DNA of 64,000 nucleotides, taken from the NCBI RefSeq assembly GCF_900115955.1, contig NZ_FOYL01000019.1:64001-128000 (forward strand). Reading direction: 5' to 3'. Below are positions 1-8,363 of this stretch, piece by piece. The notes beneath the pieces were generated by a model. The model saw nothing but the letters and a program-made list of their open reading frames with translations. It made no database searches and had not been told where the DNA came from. Position 1 is the stretch's first letter, and every line of letters begins with the position of its first letter. The DNA is from Lentzea waywayandensis (GTDB lineage: Bacteria > Actinomycetota > Actinomycetes > Mycobacteriales > Pseudonocardiaceae). The translations under genes and the position numbers were made by a program.

Positions 1-376
1 GTTCGGCAAGGACGCCGACCCCGAGCTCACGACGCCGAACGGCACGTTCGTCGTCATGGCGAAGAACGACACGTTCTCGTTCGACAACCCGCGCTACGGC
101 TACACCAACGTCGTGAAGAAGTGGGCCGTCCGGTTCTCCAACCACGGCGAGTTCATCCACGAGAACAACGACAACGCGGCCAACATCGGCAGCAACAACA
201 CCTCGCACGGCTGCGCGAACCTGCTGGAAGCCGACGCGAAGGCGTACTACGACTCGGCGCTGGTCGGTGACCCGGTCGAGGTGACCGGCTCGATCACGAC
301 GCTGCCGGCCCAGTTCGACTGGTACGACTGGCAGCTCTCGTGGGACCAGTGGAAGGGCAAGTCCGCCATCAAGTAG
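1..376 (+). CDS. L,D-transpeptidase (YkuD), C-terminal part, 5' truncated
   Basis: The gene enters from the left edge (first complete codon at base 2) and ends in TAG. The visible 124 residues carry the YkuD catalytic signature: an upstream histidine in FSNHGEFIH, then SHGCANL with the nucleophilic cysteine. Family members cross-link peptidoglycan stem peptides 3-3 at the outer face of the membrane, and in actinomycetes they are usually exported lipoproteins. The N-terminal half, including any signal sequence, is outside the window. Family assignment is firm; which Ldt class it belongs to cannot be decided from this fragment. Confidence 0.9.
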   Translation, partial: FGKDADPELTTPNGTFVVMAKNDTFSFDNPRYGYTNVVKKWAVRFSNHGEFIHENNDNAANIGSNNTSHGCANLLEADAKAYYDSALVGDPVEVTGSITTLPAQFDWYDWQLSWDQWKGKSAIK

Positions 377-419
377 GACCGGCGGGAATGCGTCCCCCGA
401 CCAGGTCGTTCGTACTTGT

Positions 420-1184
420 GTGCATCTGACACACGTTGCGGCGGCCGGCGGGGGACGACTGGCCGTACGTGAGGCAGGCAGGCCCGGCGCGCCACCGGTG
501 GTGCTGATCCACGGCTGGGCGCAGACGGGAGCGGTCTGGGACCTGCCCGATTTTCACACCTACGCCGTTGACCTGCGAGGACACGGCGAATCAGAAGACT
601 TCGGCGACTACCGCGACTCCGCCCAGTGGGCCGCGGACCTCAAGGCCGTGCTCGACCACACCGGACCCGCGACCGTCGTCGGCTGGTCCTACGGCGGGCT
701 CGTCATCGCCGACTACCTCCGCTTCCACGGCACCGCGCTGGTCGACGCGCTGGTGTTCGTGAGCGCGATCACCGAGATCGGCCGCGGTCGCCCTGGAGGC
801 GAGACCGGGCCGGTGATGCGGGACGCGCTGCCCGGCGCGATCACCGACGACGTCGTGATGGCGAAGTTCTGCGAGGCCATGGCGCCTTTCCTGCCTGGTG
901 AGACCGTCGCCAAGCTCACTGCCTCAGCGACCTCCGTGAGCCATAAAGTGCGAGGCGAGCTGTTCCGCAGGGATGTGGGCAGCGCCGACGTGCTGAAGGC
1001 CGTGGACGTGCCCACCCTGGTCGTGCACGGAACTCAAGACGAGGTGGTCGCCCCTGCCGCCGCCGAGTACTCCGCCGCCCTGATCCCCGGAGCCGAGTTG
1101 AGCCTGTACCCCGACACCGCGCACGCGCCCTTCCTGGAGCGGCCCGCGCGGTTCACCGCCGATCTCCTGCGAGTCGCCCGATGA
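420..1184 (+). CDS. alpha/beta hydrolase
   Basis: A 254-residue cytoplasmic alpha/beta-hydrolase-fold protein with a GTG start. Visible marks are the oxyanion segment HGWAQTGAVW (residues 31-40), the nucleophile elbow GWSYGG with Ser90, an acidic residue in HGTQDEVV and the catalytic histidine in DTAHAPF near residue 235. No signal peptide is seen. The stop overlaps the mshA start by 4 bases (ATGA), so the two are probably translationally coupled. The substrate cannot be inferred: an esterase, lactonase or similar enzyme is possible, and a link to mycothiol metabolism rests on position alone. Confidence 0.85.
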   Translation: MHLTHVAAAGGGRLAVREAGRPGAPPVVLIHGWAQTGAVWDLPDFHTYAVDLRGHGESEDFGDYRDSAQWAADLKAVLDHTGPATVVGWSYGGLVIADYLRFHGTALVDALVFVSAITEIGRGRPGGETGPVMRDALPGAITDDVVMAKFCEAMAPFLPGETVAKLTASATSVSHKVRGELFRRDVGSADVLKAVDVPTLVVHGTQDEVVAPAAAEYSAALIPGAELSLYPDTAHAPFLERPARFTADLLRVAR

Positions 1185-2428
1185 AGCGCGTCGCGGTGCT
1201 CTCAGTGCACACCTCGCCGCTCGAACAGCCGGGGACGGGTGATGCGGGCGGGATGAACGTCTACATCGTGCAGACGGCCACACGGATGGCCCAGCGCGGT
1301 GTCGAGGTGGAGATCTTCACCCGCGCCACGTCGTCGGAGCTGCCTCCCGTGGCCGAGCTGGCGCCCGGCGTGCGCGTCCGGCACGTCGCCGCAGGTCCGT
1401 TCGAGGGCCTGGGCAAGGAGGAGCTGCCCGGCCAGCTCTGCGCGTTCACGGCAGGTGTCCTGCGCGCCGAGGCACGCCACGAGCCCGGCTACTACGACGC
1501 GATCCACTCCCACTACTGGCTGTCCGGGCAGGTCGGCTGGCTGGCGCGGGAACGCTGGGGCGTGCCGCTGGTGCACACCGCGCACACGCTGGCCAAGGTG
1601 AAGAACCTGGCGCTGGCCGAGGGGGACGCTCCGGAGCCCCGGATGCGGGTGATCGGTGAGGAACAGGTCGTGGGCGAGTCCGACCGGCTCGTCGCGAACA
1701 CCGACATCGAGGCCAGCGAGCTGATCAAGCTCTACGACGCGGAGCCGTCCAAGGTGGCCGTGGTGCCACCCGGCGTGGACCTCGATCGCTTCACGCCCGG
1801 TGACCAGGCGCGGGCGCGGCGACGCTTCGGGATCCCGCAGGACGCGGTCGTGCTGGCGTTCGTCGGCCGGATCCAGCCGTTGAAGGCTCCTGACGTGCTG
1901 CTGCGTGCCGCCGCGGAGATGCTCGTGCGCGATCCCGGGCTGCGGTCCCGGCTGGTGGTGCTGATCGTCGGCGGACCGTCCGGCAGCGGCACGGAACGAC
2001 CGAAGGCGCTGGAAGAGCTGGCCGCTGAGCTGCAGATCACGGACGTCGTGCGCTTCCTGCCGCCGCAGCCGGGGCCGGAGCTGGCCGAGGTCTACCGGGC
2101 CGCCGACCTGGTCGCGGTGCCGAGCTACAACGAGTCGTTCGGGTTGGTGGCGCTGGAGGCCCAGGCGTGCGGGACGCCGGTGGTCGCGGCGGCCGTCGGC
2201 GGGCTGCCGGTGGCGGTCAACGACGGCATCTCCGGGGTGCTCGTGCACGGGCACGAGCCGCGGGAGTGGGCCAGGGCGATCGGCTCGGTCGCGTTGCCGC
2301 AGCGGGAGCACCTGGCGAGCAACGCCGTCGGGCATGCGCGACGCTTCTCGTGGGACCGCACGACTGACGCCCTGCTGGCGGGGTATCAAGAGGCGGGAGA
2401 AGTGTTCCGCCGGGAGGTTTTCGCTTGA
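1181..2428 (+). CDS. mshA: D-inositol-3-phosphate glycosyltransferase MshA
   Basis: A 415-residue GT-B retaining glycosyltransferase (GT4) that starts mycothiol synthesis by transferring GlcNAc from UDP-GlcNAc to 1L-myo-inositol 1-phosphate. The N-terminal motif GDAGGMNVYI, the HSHYWLSG segment, the HTAHTLAKVKN stretch and the C-terminal SYNESFGLVALEAQ (EX7E) are all typical of MshA. Length is normal for the family. It overlaps the upstream hydrolase (ATGA) and the downstream YbjN-like gene by 4 bases. The mshA-ybjN pair is the same as Rv0486-Rv0487 in M. tuberculosis. Mycothiol is the actinobacterial low-molecular-weight thiol, which supports the taxonomic placement. Confidence 0.95.
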   Translation: MKRVAVLSVHTSPLEQPGTGDAGGMNVYIVQTATRMAQRGVEVEIFTRATSSELPPVAELAPGVRVRHVAAGPFEGLGKEELPGQLCAFTAGVLRAEARHEPGYYDAIHSHYWLSGQVGWLARERWGVPLVHTAHTLAKVKNLALAEGDAPEPRMRVIGEEQVVGESDRLVANTDIEASELIKLYDAEPSKVAVVPPGVDLDRFTPGDQARARRRFGIPQDAVVLAFVGRIQPLKAPDVLLRAAAEMLVRDPGLRSRLVVLIVGGPSGSGTERPKALEELAAELQITDVVRFLPPQPGPELAEVYRAADLVAVPSYNESFGLVALEAQACGTPVVAAAVGGLPVAVNDGISGVLVHGHEPREWARAIGSVALPQREHLASNAVGHARRFSWDRTTDALLAGYQEAGEVFRREVFA

Positions 2429-2904
2429 GCATCGATGGCGTCATCAAGGCTTTTCTGGACGAGCGGGAGCTGAAGTACGACCGGCGCGAGCCGGGCAAGT
2501 TCTTCGTGACGCTGCCGGGCACCAAGAAGCTCCAGACCAACCTGTGGCTGGTCGAGACGAAGCACGCGCTGGTCGTCGAGGCCTTCGTGTGCCGGCGTCC
2601 GGACCAGTCGTTCGAGGACGTGTACCGGTTCCTGCTGCGTCGCAACGCACGGCTGTACGGCGTGCACTACACGATCGACGCCGAGGGTGACATCTACCTG
2701 GTCGGACGGGTCGGCAAGCACGCCGTGACGCCCGACGAGCTGGACCGCGTGCTCGGGCAGGTGCTGGAGGCGGCGGACGGCGACTTCAACCCCTTGCTCG
2801 AGATCGGGTTCGCCGACGCGATCCGGCGGGAGTGGGCGTGGCGGGTGTCGCGCGGCGAGTCGCTGGCGAACCTCCAGGCCTTCCAACATCTCGTTTCGGA
2901 CTAG
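2425..2904 (+). CDS. YbjN domain-containing protein
   Basis: A 159-residue cytoplasmic protein starting with TTG or GTG-type codon use inside the mshA stop (4-base overlap). It resembles the YbjN family, a type III secretion chaperone-like fold of unclear role: a short helical N-terminus, a beta-rich core (FFVTLPGTKKLQTNLWLVE, ALVVEAFVCRRPD) and a C-terminal helical part. Genes of this type sit directly after mshA across Actinobacteria. The function is unknown; coupling to mshA is seen, and a role in mycothiol or sensing is only inferred. Confidence 0.8.
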   Translation: MSIDGVIKAFLDERELKYDRREPGKFFVTLPGTKKLQTNLWLVETKHALVVEAFVCRRPDQSFEDVYRFLLRRNARLYGVHYTIDAEGDIYLVGRVGKHAVTPDELDRVLGQVLEAADGDFNPLLEIGFADAIRREWAWRVSRGESLANLQAFQHLVSD

Positions 2905-2958
2905 CGGGCAACTCGTTTCGGCTTCCCCGGCAACCCCCGGTGCGCTCCGGCCCGTCCG

Positions 2959-3816
2959 ATGAGCATGCGCAGACCAGGGGTGTGGGTGGGAGTCGCGTTG
3001 CTGGCCCTTGTCACGACGGGGTGCGGTAGCAGCAACATGAGTGGTGGGACGTCGGCGAAGGACGCCGCCGCGCCACCGCAGGCGGCGCAGAACAAGGCGC
3101 CGCAGCAGGAGAACAACGCCGGGCAGGGCGTGCAGCCGGTGCAGCAGCAGGAACGTCAGCTGGTGCGCACGGCGAACGTCGACCTGCGCAGCGACGACGT
3201 GCTGAAGGCGATCGGCCAGGTCAAGGACCGGGCGGCGGCCGTCGGCGGGTTCGCGGGCGAGGAGAACTCGACCAAGAGCTCCGGGTCCGTGACCGTGCGG
3301 GTGCCGTCGGCCGAGCTGGACAAGGTCGTCCGGGATCTCACGAGTGTGGGCGAGGTCACCCGCAGCGAGGTGCGCAGCGAGGACGTCACCGATCAGCTGG
3401 TGGACGTCGAGGCGCGGATCGCGACGCAGAAGGCCAGCGTCGAGCGGCTGCGCGTGCTGTTCGAGCGGGCCGGGTCGACGTCCGAGGTCGCGCAGGTCGA
3501 GCAGGAGCTGACCAAGCGGCAGGCCGACCTGGAGTCGATGCAGCGACGCAGCGCGTCGTTGAAGGGCCAGGTCTCCATGGCGACGCTGACCGTCCGGGTC
3601 GCGACGGTGCCGATCGCGGCGCCCGAGCCCGAGAAGGTCGGGTTCCTCGGCGCACTGGCGGGTGGCTGGAACGCGCTGGTCGCGGTGGTGGGCGTGATCC
3701 TGATCGGTGTCGGCGCGATGCTGCCGTTCCTGGTGGCGCTGGGCGTGCCCGCCGCACTGGTCGTCCATCTGCTGCGCAAGCGCAGGCGTGTCACCCGAAT
3801 GAACGAAGCAGGGTGA
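2959..3816 (+). CDS. DUF4349 lipoprotein
   Basis: A 285-residue membrane-anchored lipoprotein. A lipobox (LVTTGC, Cys about residue 22) follows a hydrophobic signal; then comes a Gln/Ala-rich linker, a DUF4349 domain (about residues 65-215, starting RQLVRTANVDLRSDDV) with a central coiled-coil region, and a C-terminal membrane segment (about 230-265) ending in a basic tail. DUF4349 proteins are widespread envelope proteins of unknown role. It stands alone, 54 bases after the YbjN gene, and is followed by a 410-base gap with a large inverted repeat. Confidence 0.85.
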   Translation: MSMRRPGVWVGVALLALVTTGCGSSNMSGGTSAKDAAAPPQAAQNKAPQQENNAGQGVQPVQQQERQLVRTANVDLRSDDVLKAIGQVKDRAAAVGGFAGEENSTKSSGSVTVRVPSAELDKVVRDLTSVGEVTRSEVRSEDVTDQLVDVEARIATQKASVERLRVLFERAGSTSEVAQVEQELTKRQADLESMQRRSASLKGQVSMATLTVRVATVPIAAPEPEKVGFLGALAGGWNALVAVVGVILIGVGAMLPFLVALGVPAALVVHLLRKRRRVTRMNEAG

Positions 3817-3837
3817 TCAAGTTCTACTGAGAGTGTG

Positions 3838-3904
3838 CCTTTGATGATGCGCGGAACGGCTCGGGAGAGAGGGGGAGTCGCATCGAGCCGTCCCGCGTCA
3901 AAGG
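3838..3904 (+). terminator. imperfect long hairpin after the DUF4349 gene
   Basis: The outer arms CCTTTGA (3838-3844) and TCAAAGG (3898-3904) and the inner arms ACGGCTCG (3856-3863) and CGAGCCGT (3884-3891) are exact inverse complements, with partly paired GC-rich segments between them. It begins 21 bases after the stop and has no T-run, so it may be a factor-independent hairpin or an RNA-protecting 3' structure. Confidence 0.5.
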
Positions 3905-4189
3905 TCCCCGCTGCTGTGGATCCGTGGACGGGGGGAGCCTGCGGATCCCAAGCGGGCCACGCGATTCGACGGGGGATGACGAATCGCGCTCGGTGCCTCG
4001 CGCTCGTCGAGTAAGCGTGGGAGCCGACTCGCGGAGGCGGTATCAACTTCTCAGATACGTCCTTGCGATCACAAGTGCTTGTATTACTCCATTCGAGTGT
4101 ATTTAGACCTGCTAAGTAACGTATCTGTAGCGATCGAGCAGTCCTTGACCTGGTCAGTGGCCTGGATCACGATGGCCCCACAGGCTGGG

Positions 4190-4205
4190 TGTACAGCGCT
4201 GTACA
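4190..4205. promoter_or_regulatory. perfect 16-bp palindrome, probable operator of the acyl-CoA ligase
   Basis: TGTACAGCGCTGTACA is its own exact reverse complement. It ends 21 bases before the ATG at 4227 and 10 bases before the likely Shine-Dalgarno sequence GAGGT (4216-4220). Size and symmetry fit a TetR- or other dimeric HTH-repressor site. The nearby TetR gene (6126-6758) is a candidate, but its own promoter does not show the same palindrome. Confidence 0.55.
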
Positions 4206-4226
4206 GCGAGTAGATGAGGTCGCCGC

Positions 4227-5792
<1,566 letters not shown>

Positions 5793-5802
5793 TCTGCGAC
5801 AT

Positions 5803-5840
5803 CCGAGAGGCCCCGGCAGGATGCTGCCGGGGCCTCTCGG
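5803..5840 (+). terminator. intrinsic terminator-like hairpin after the acyl-CoA ligase
   Basis: A perfect 17-bp stem (5803-5819 with 5824-5840; arms begin CCGAGAGG and end CCTCTCGG) around the 4-base loop GATG, starting 10 bases after the stop. No long T-run follows, as is usual in actinomycetes. Confidence 0.85.
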
Positions 5841-5863
5841 CGTTTCGGTGGAAGGTGGGCGAA

Positions 5864-6124
5864 GTGGACGAGGAACTGAGGAAGCTGCGGGTGCTCGCCG
5901 CGGCTGGTGACAGCGACGCCGTGGACCAGCTCGTGGAGCTCGCGGGCGAGCGCGGGGACTTCGACGAGCTGCGCCGGCTCGCGGACGGCGGGTCGTCCGA
6001 CGCCGTGGACGTGCTCGTGGAGCTGGCCGGTGAGCGCGGCGATCTGGACGAGTTGCGGCGCCTCGCCGACGCGGGCAGCGGCGACGCGGCGGACGTGCTG
6101 GCCGAGTTGACCGAGGGGCAGTAG
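5864..6124 (+). CDS. small 28-residue-repeat protein
   Basis: An 86-residue acidic protein made almost entirely of three copies of a 28-residue unit: ELRxL..(A/G)xSxDAVDxLVELAGERGDxD, ELRRLADGGSSDAVDVLV..., ELRRLADAGSGDAADVLAEL. Each unit reads as a helix pair, like Sel1/TPR or HEAT solenoids. GAAGGTGGG at 5851-5859 favours the GTG at 5864; an in-frame GTG at 5855 lies inside that site. No signal or membrane segment is seen. It lies between a terminator and a convergent TetR gene, so it is probably a separate unit. Function is unknown; a protein-protein scaffold is inferred only from the repeats. Confidence 0.65.
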   Translation: MDEELRKLRVLAAAGDSDAVDQLVELAGERGDFDELRRLADGGSSDAVDVLVELAGERGDLDELRRLADAGSGDAADVLAELTEGQ

Positions 6125-6125
6125 C

Positions 6126-6758
6126 TCACGCCTTCAGCAACGACGCCGCGAGAGTGCCGGCCAGCCAGTCGCGGTAGCGATCGGCCGGCCAGCCCAGGAT
6201 CTGGTGCACGTGCGGCGACGCCATCGTCGTCAGCACGTCCGCCACCCCGGCGGCGTCGAGCTCCTCCCGCACCTCGCCCGTCGCGACCAGTGCCTCCGCG
6301 AGCGCCAGGCAGTTGGCGCGCATCGCGTGCTCGCCCTCGTCCGAGATCCGCCGCATGTCCGGATCGGCGCCGGACGACTCGATGCCCGCCATGATCAACG
6401 CGCCGGCGCGTTCCTGGACGACTCCGTTGCGCCGCACCATCCCGGCGATCAGGTCGCGGGCGGACGGCGCCGCGAGCACCTCCTCGAACTCCGGCCGGTC
6501 CCGCATCGCGACCGGCTCCTCGTCGCCCGCGATCGCGACGTTCAGCGCGTCTTGGAAGAGCTCGACCTTGTTGCGGTAGTGCGTGTAGACGGTCCGCTCG
6601 GAGACGCCCGCCTCGGCCGCGATCTTCCTGATCGACGTCGCCACGAACCCGTCCCGCACGAACAGCCGGTGGCCCGCGGCGCGCACCAGCAGGCGCGTCT
6701 GAGCCGCCGCCTGCTCCCGCAGCGGTGAGCTGTACGAACGCTTGACTTCCTCATTCAT
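6126..6758 (-). CDS. TetR/AcrR family transcriptional regulator
   Basis: A 210-residue DNA-binding repressor-type protein. The N-terminal TetR HTH (about residues 20-70) shows the usual IRKIAAEAGVSERTVYTHYRNKVELFQ pattern; residues 80-210 form the helical ligand-binding and dimer domain. It is convergent with the small repeat protein and divergent from the VOC gene (59-base gap), which it may control. The palindrome at 4190-4205 is another possible target. The ligand is unknown. Confidence 0.9.
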   Translation of the reverse strand: MNEEVKRSYSSPLREQAAAQTRLLVRAAGHRLFVRDGFVATSIRKIAAEAGVSERTVYTHYRNKVELFQDALNVAIAGDEEPVAMRDRPEFEEVLAAPSARDLIAGMVRRNGVVQERAGALIMAGIESSGADPDMRRISDEGEHAMRANCLALAEALVATGEVREELDAAGVADVLTTMASPHVHQILGWPADRYRDWLAGTLAASLLKA

Positions 6759-6817
6759 CGAGCGCAGCCTAACTGTATTCGTTGCACGGTGTCTGCACTC
6801 AACTGGAGGAACCCGCG

Positions 6818-7261
6818 ATGGCGCAGCTCAGAGGCATCAGAGGCGTGAAGATCCCGGTGACCGACCTGGGCAGGAGCATCGACTGGTACGGCCGGGTCTT
6901 CGGCTTCGTCGTCGAGTGGGAGTTCGAGGACGCGGACGGTGTCGTCCGGGGCGTCGCGGGTCCGGTGAGCGACGGCGCGGCGGGCCTGAGCCTGCGGCTC
7001 AACCCGGAGAAGGCGCGGGCCCTCGCGGGCTTCGACCCGGTCAACTGGGCCGTGGAGACCAGGAAGGACCTCGGCGAGTGGATCGAGCACCTCGACGCGC
7101 TGGGCGTCGGGCACTCGCCCGAGATCGAGGCGAGCATCGGCTGGCTGCTGGTCTTCACCGACCCCGACGGCCTGGAGATCCACGTCTACACCGACGAGTC
7201 CCATGGCGTGGATCACGGTGACCTGCCGGGGTACGGCAGGAGGGTCGGCATGGCAGGCTAG
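6818..7261 (+). CDS. VOC family (glyoxalase/bleomycin resistance-like) protein
   Basis: A 147-residue vicinal-oxygen-chelate protein. The chosen ATG at 6818 has GGAGGA at 6805-6810; an in-frame upstream ATG at 6782 lies in the promoter zone. The beta-alpha-beta-beta-beta pattern is visible, with the N-terminal VKIPVTDLGRSIDWYGRVFGF and the C-terminal FTDPDGLEIHVYT, typical of single-subunit dioxygenase or glyoxalase-fold enzymes. It is divergent from the TetR gene, a common regulator-target layout. Substrate is unknown. It ends 5 bases before gpmA. Confidence 0.85.
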   Translation: MAQLRGIRGVKIPVTDLGRSIDWYGRVFGFVVEWEFEDADGVVRGVAGPVSDGAAGLSLRLNPEKARALAGFDPVNWAVETRKDLGEWIEHLDALGVGHSPEIEASIGWLLVFTDPDGLEIHVYTDESHGVDHGDLPGYGRRVGMAG

Positions 7262-7266
7262 CCGCC

Positions 7267-8013
7267 ATGTCTGTCGGAACCTTGGTCCTGCTCCGCCACG
7301 GCGAGAGCACGTGGAACGCGGAGAACCTGTTCACCGGCTGGGTGGACGTTCCCCTGTCGGAAAAGGGCGAGAAGGAGGCCCGCCGCGGCGGGCACCTGCT
7401 GCGCGAGGCGGGCGTCCTGCCGGAGATCCTGCACACCAGCCTCATGCGCCGGGCGATCATGACCGCGAACCTGGCGCTCGACGCCGCCGACCGGCACTGG
7501 ATCCCGGTCAAGCGCGACTGGCGTCTCAACGAACGCCACTACGGCGCGTTGCAGGGCAAGAACAAGAAGCAGACGCTGGAGGAGTTCGGCGAGGAGCAGT
7601 TCATGCTCTGGCGCCGCTCCTACGACACCCCGCCGCCGCCCATCGCGCCCGGCAGCGAGTTCAGCCAGGACACCGACCCGCGCTACGCGGGCCTCGGCCC
7701 CGACCTGCCGCTGACCGAGTGCCTGCTCGACGTCGTGAAGCGCATGCTCCCGTACTGGGACGAGTCGATCGTGCCGGACCTGCGCACCGGCAAGACGGTC
7801 CTCGTGGCCGCGCACGGCAACTCGCTGCGCGCCCTCGTGAAGCACCTCGACGGCATCTCCGACGAGGCCATCGCGGGCCTGAACATCCCGACCGGCATCC
7901 CGCTGCGCTACGACCTCGACGAGGACCTGAAGCCGCTCAAGCCGGGCGGCGAGTACCTCGACCCCGACGCCGCCAAGGACGCCATCGCCGCAGTGGCGAA
8001 CCAGGGCCGCTAA
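7267..8013 (+). CDS. gpmA: 2,3-bisphosphoglycerate-dependent phosphoglycerate mutase
   Basis: A 248-residue cytoplasmic glycolytic enzyme interconverting 3- and 2-phosphoglycerate. LLRHGESTWNAENLFTGW carries the phospho-accepting histidine and is diagnostic for the cofactor-dependent mutase; ERHYGALQGKNK and the second histidine in AAHGNSLRALVKHL are also present. Length matches the family. In mycobacteria the same gene precedes senX3-regX3, as here. A strong terminator hairpin follows, so it is probably separated from senX3 transcription. Confidence 0.97.
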   Translation: MSVGTLVLLRHGESTWNAENLFTGWVDVPLSEKGEKEARRGGHLLREAGVLPEILHTSLMRRAIMTANLALDAADRHWIPVKRDWRLNERHYGALQGKNKKQTLEEFGEEQFMLWRRSYDTPPPPIAPGSEFSQDTDPRYAGLGPDLPLTECLLDVVKRMLPYWDESIVPDLRTGKTVLVAAHGNSLRALVKHLDGISDEAIAGLNIPTGIPLRYDLDEDLKPLKPGGEYLDPDAAKDAIAAVANQGR

Positions 8014-8024
8014 AGCACTCCGAG

Positions 8025-8058
8025 AAGGGCGCACCCGCGGGTCGGGTGCGCCCTTTTT
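8025..8058 (+). terminator. intrinsic terminator of gpmA
   Basis: An 11-bp GC stem, GGGCGCACCCG (8027-8037) with CGGGTGCGCCC (8043-8053), around a 5-base loop and followed by five Ts (8054-8058). It begins about 12 bases after the gpmA stop. Confidence 0.9.
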
Positions 8059-8363
8059 GCGCCTTTCCGCGTCGCCAGTTGGTGTCGGCCGCCCAGTCCC
8101 ACGGGCCGCGAGTTCGCGTCGGTCGTCCGGGTCACTCTTCGTGTCAACCGCCGCAGGCGATTCGGCGCGAAGCGGGGCGCGGACGACCGACTTCCCGCCG
8201 AACTCGCCGGAGTCTGCGAAGCAGCGACCAACAAATACAGTCACGGTTGGGTGAACGCGGGCTGACCAGGGACGGAACAACCGTCCACTGAGGTGTCGCG
8301 GGTGTCACGGTTCACGCTTCCGCACTAGGCCAAGACACCTCTGAGCTGCTTACCATTCGCCTC
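8059..8363. promoter_or_regulatory. senX3-regX3 upstream region with PHO-box-like half sites
   Basis: There is no gene in these 305 bases. Near the 3' end are GGGTGAAC (8249-8256, that is GTTCACCC on the minus strand) and GGTTCACGC (8309-8317), both resembling the GTTCACC half-site known for PhoP/RegX3-type regulators. They are inverted to each other and 50-60 bases apart, so they are not a canonical tandem box. Autoregulation of senX3-regX3 is plausible. The rest (8060-8235) shows no recognisable element. Confidence 0.4.

Larger units (their letters stand above)
3817..4226. other. 410-base intergenic region with AT-rich segment
   Basis: No gene was found. After the hairpin at 3838-3904, the stretch 4045-4135 is clearly more AT-rich than its surroundings and contains CAGATACGT (4052-4060) mirrored by ACGTATCTG (4119-4127). 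Promoter-like elements (TTGTAT at 4079-4084, TATTTA at 4100-4105) are present but their spacing is poor. A perfect 16-bp palindrome lies at 4190-4205, just before the acyl-CoA ligase. The region probably holds the ligase promoter and its control sites. Confidence 0.6.

Noticed and set aside
2386..3768. A 460-codon minus-strand frame across the YbjN and DUF4349 genes
   Set aside because: It is antisense to well-supported genes and has low-complexity His/Arg/Asp composition.
6759..6817. A second copy of the 16-bp palindrome before the TetR or VOC gene
   Set aside because: Only a loose TGCA...TGCA pair is present; no match to TGTACAGCGCTGTACA was found, so the regulator of 4190-4205 stays unassigned.
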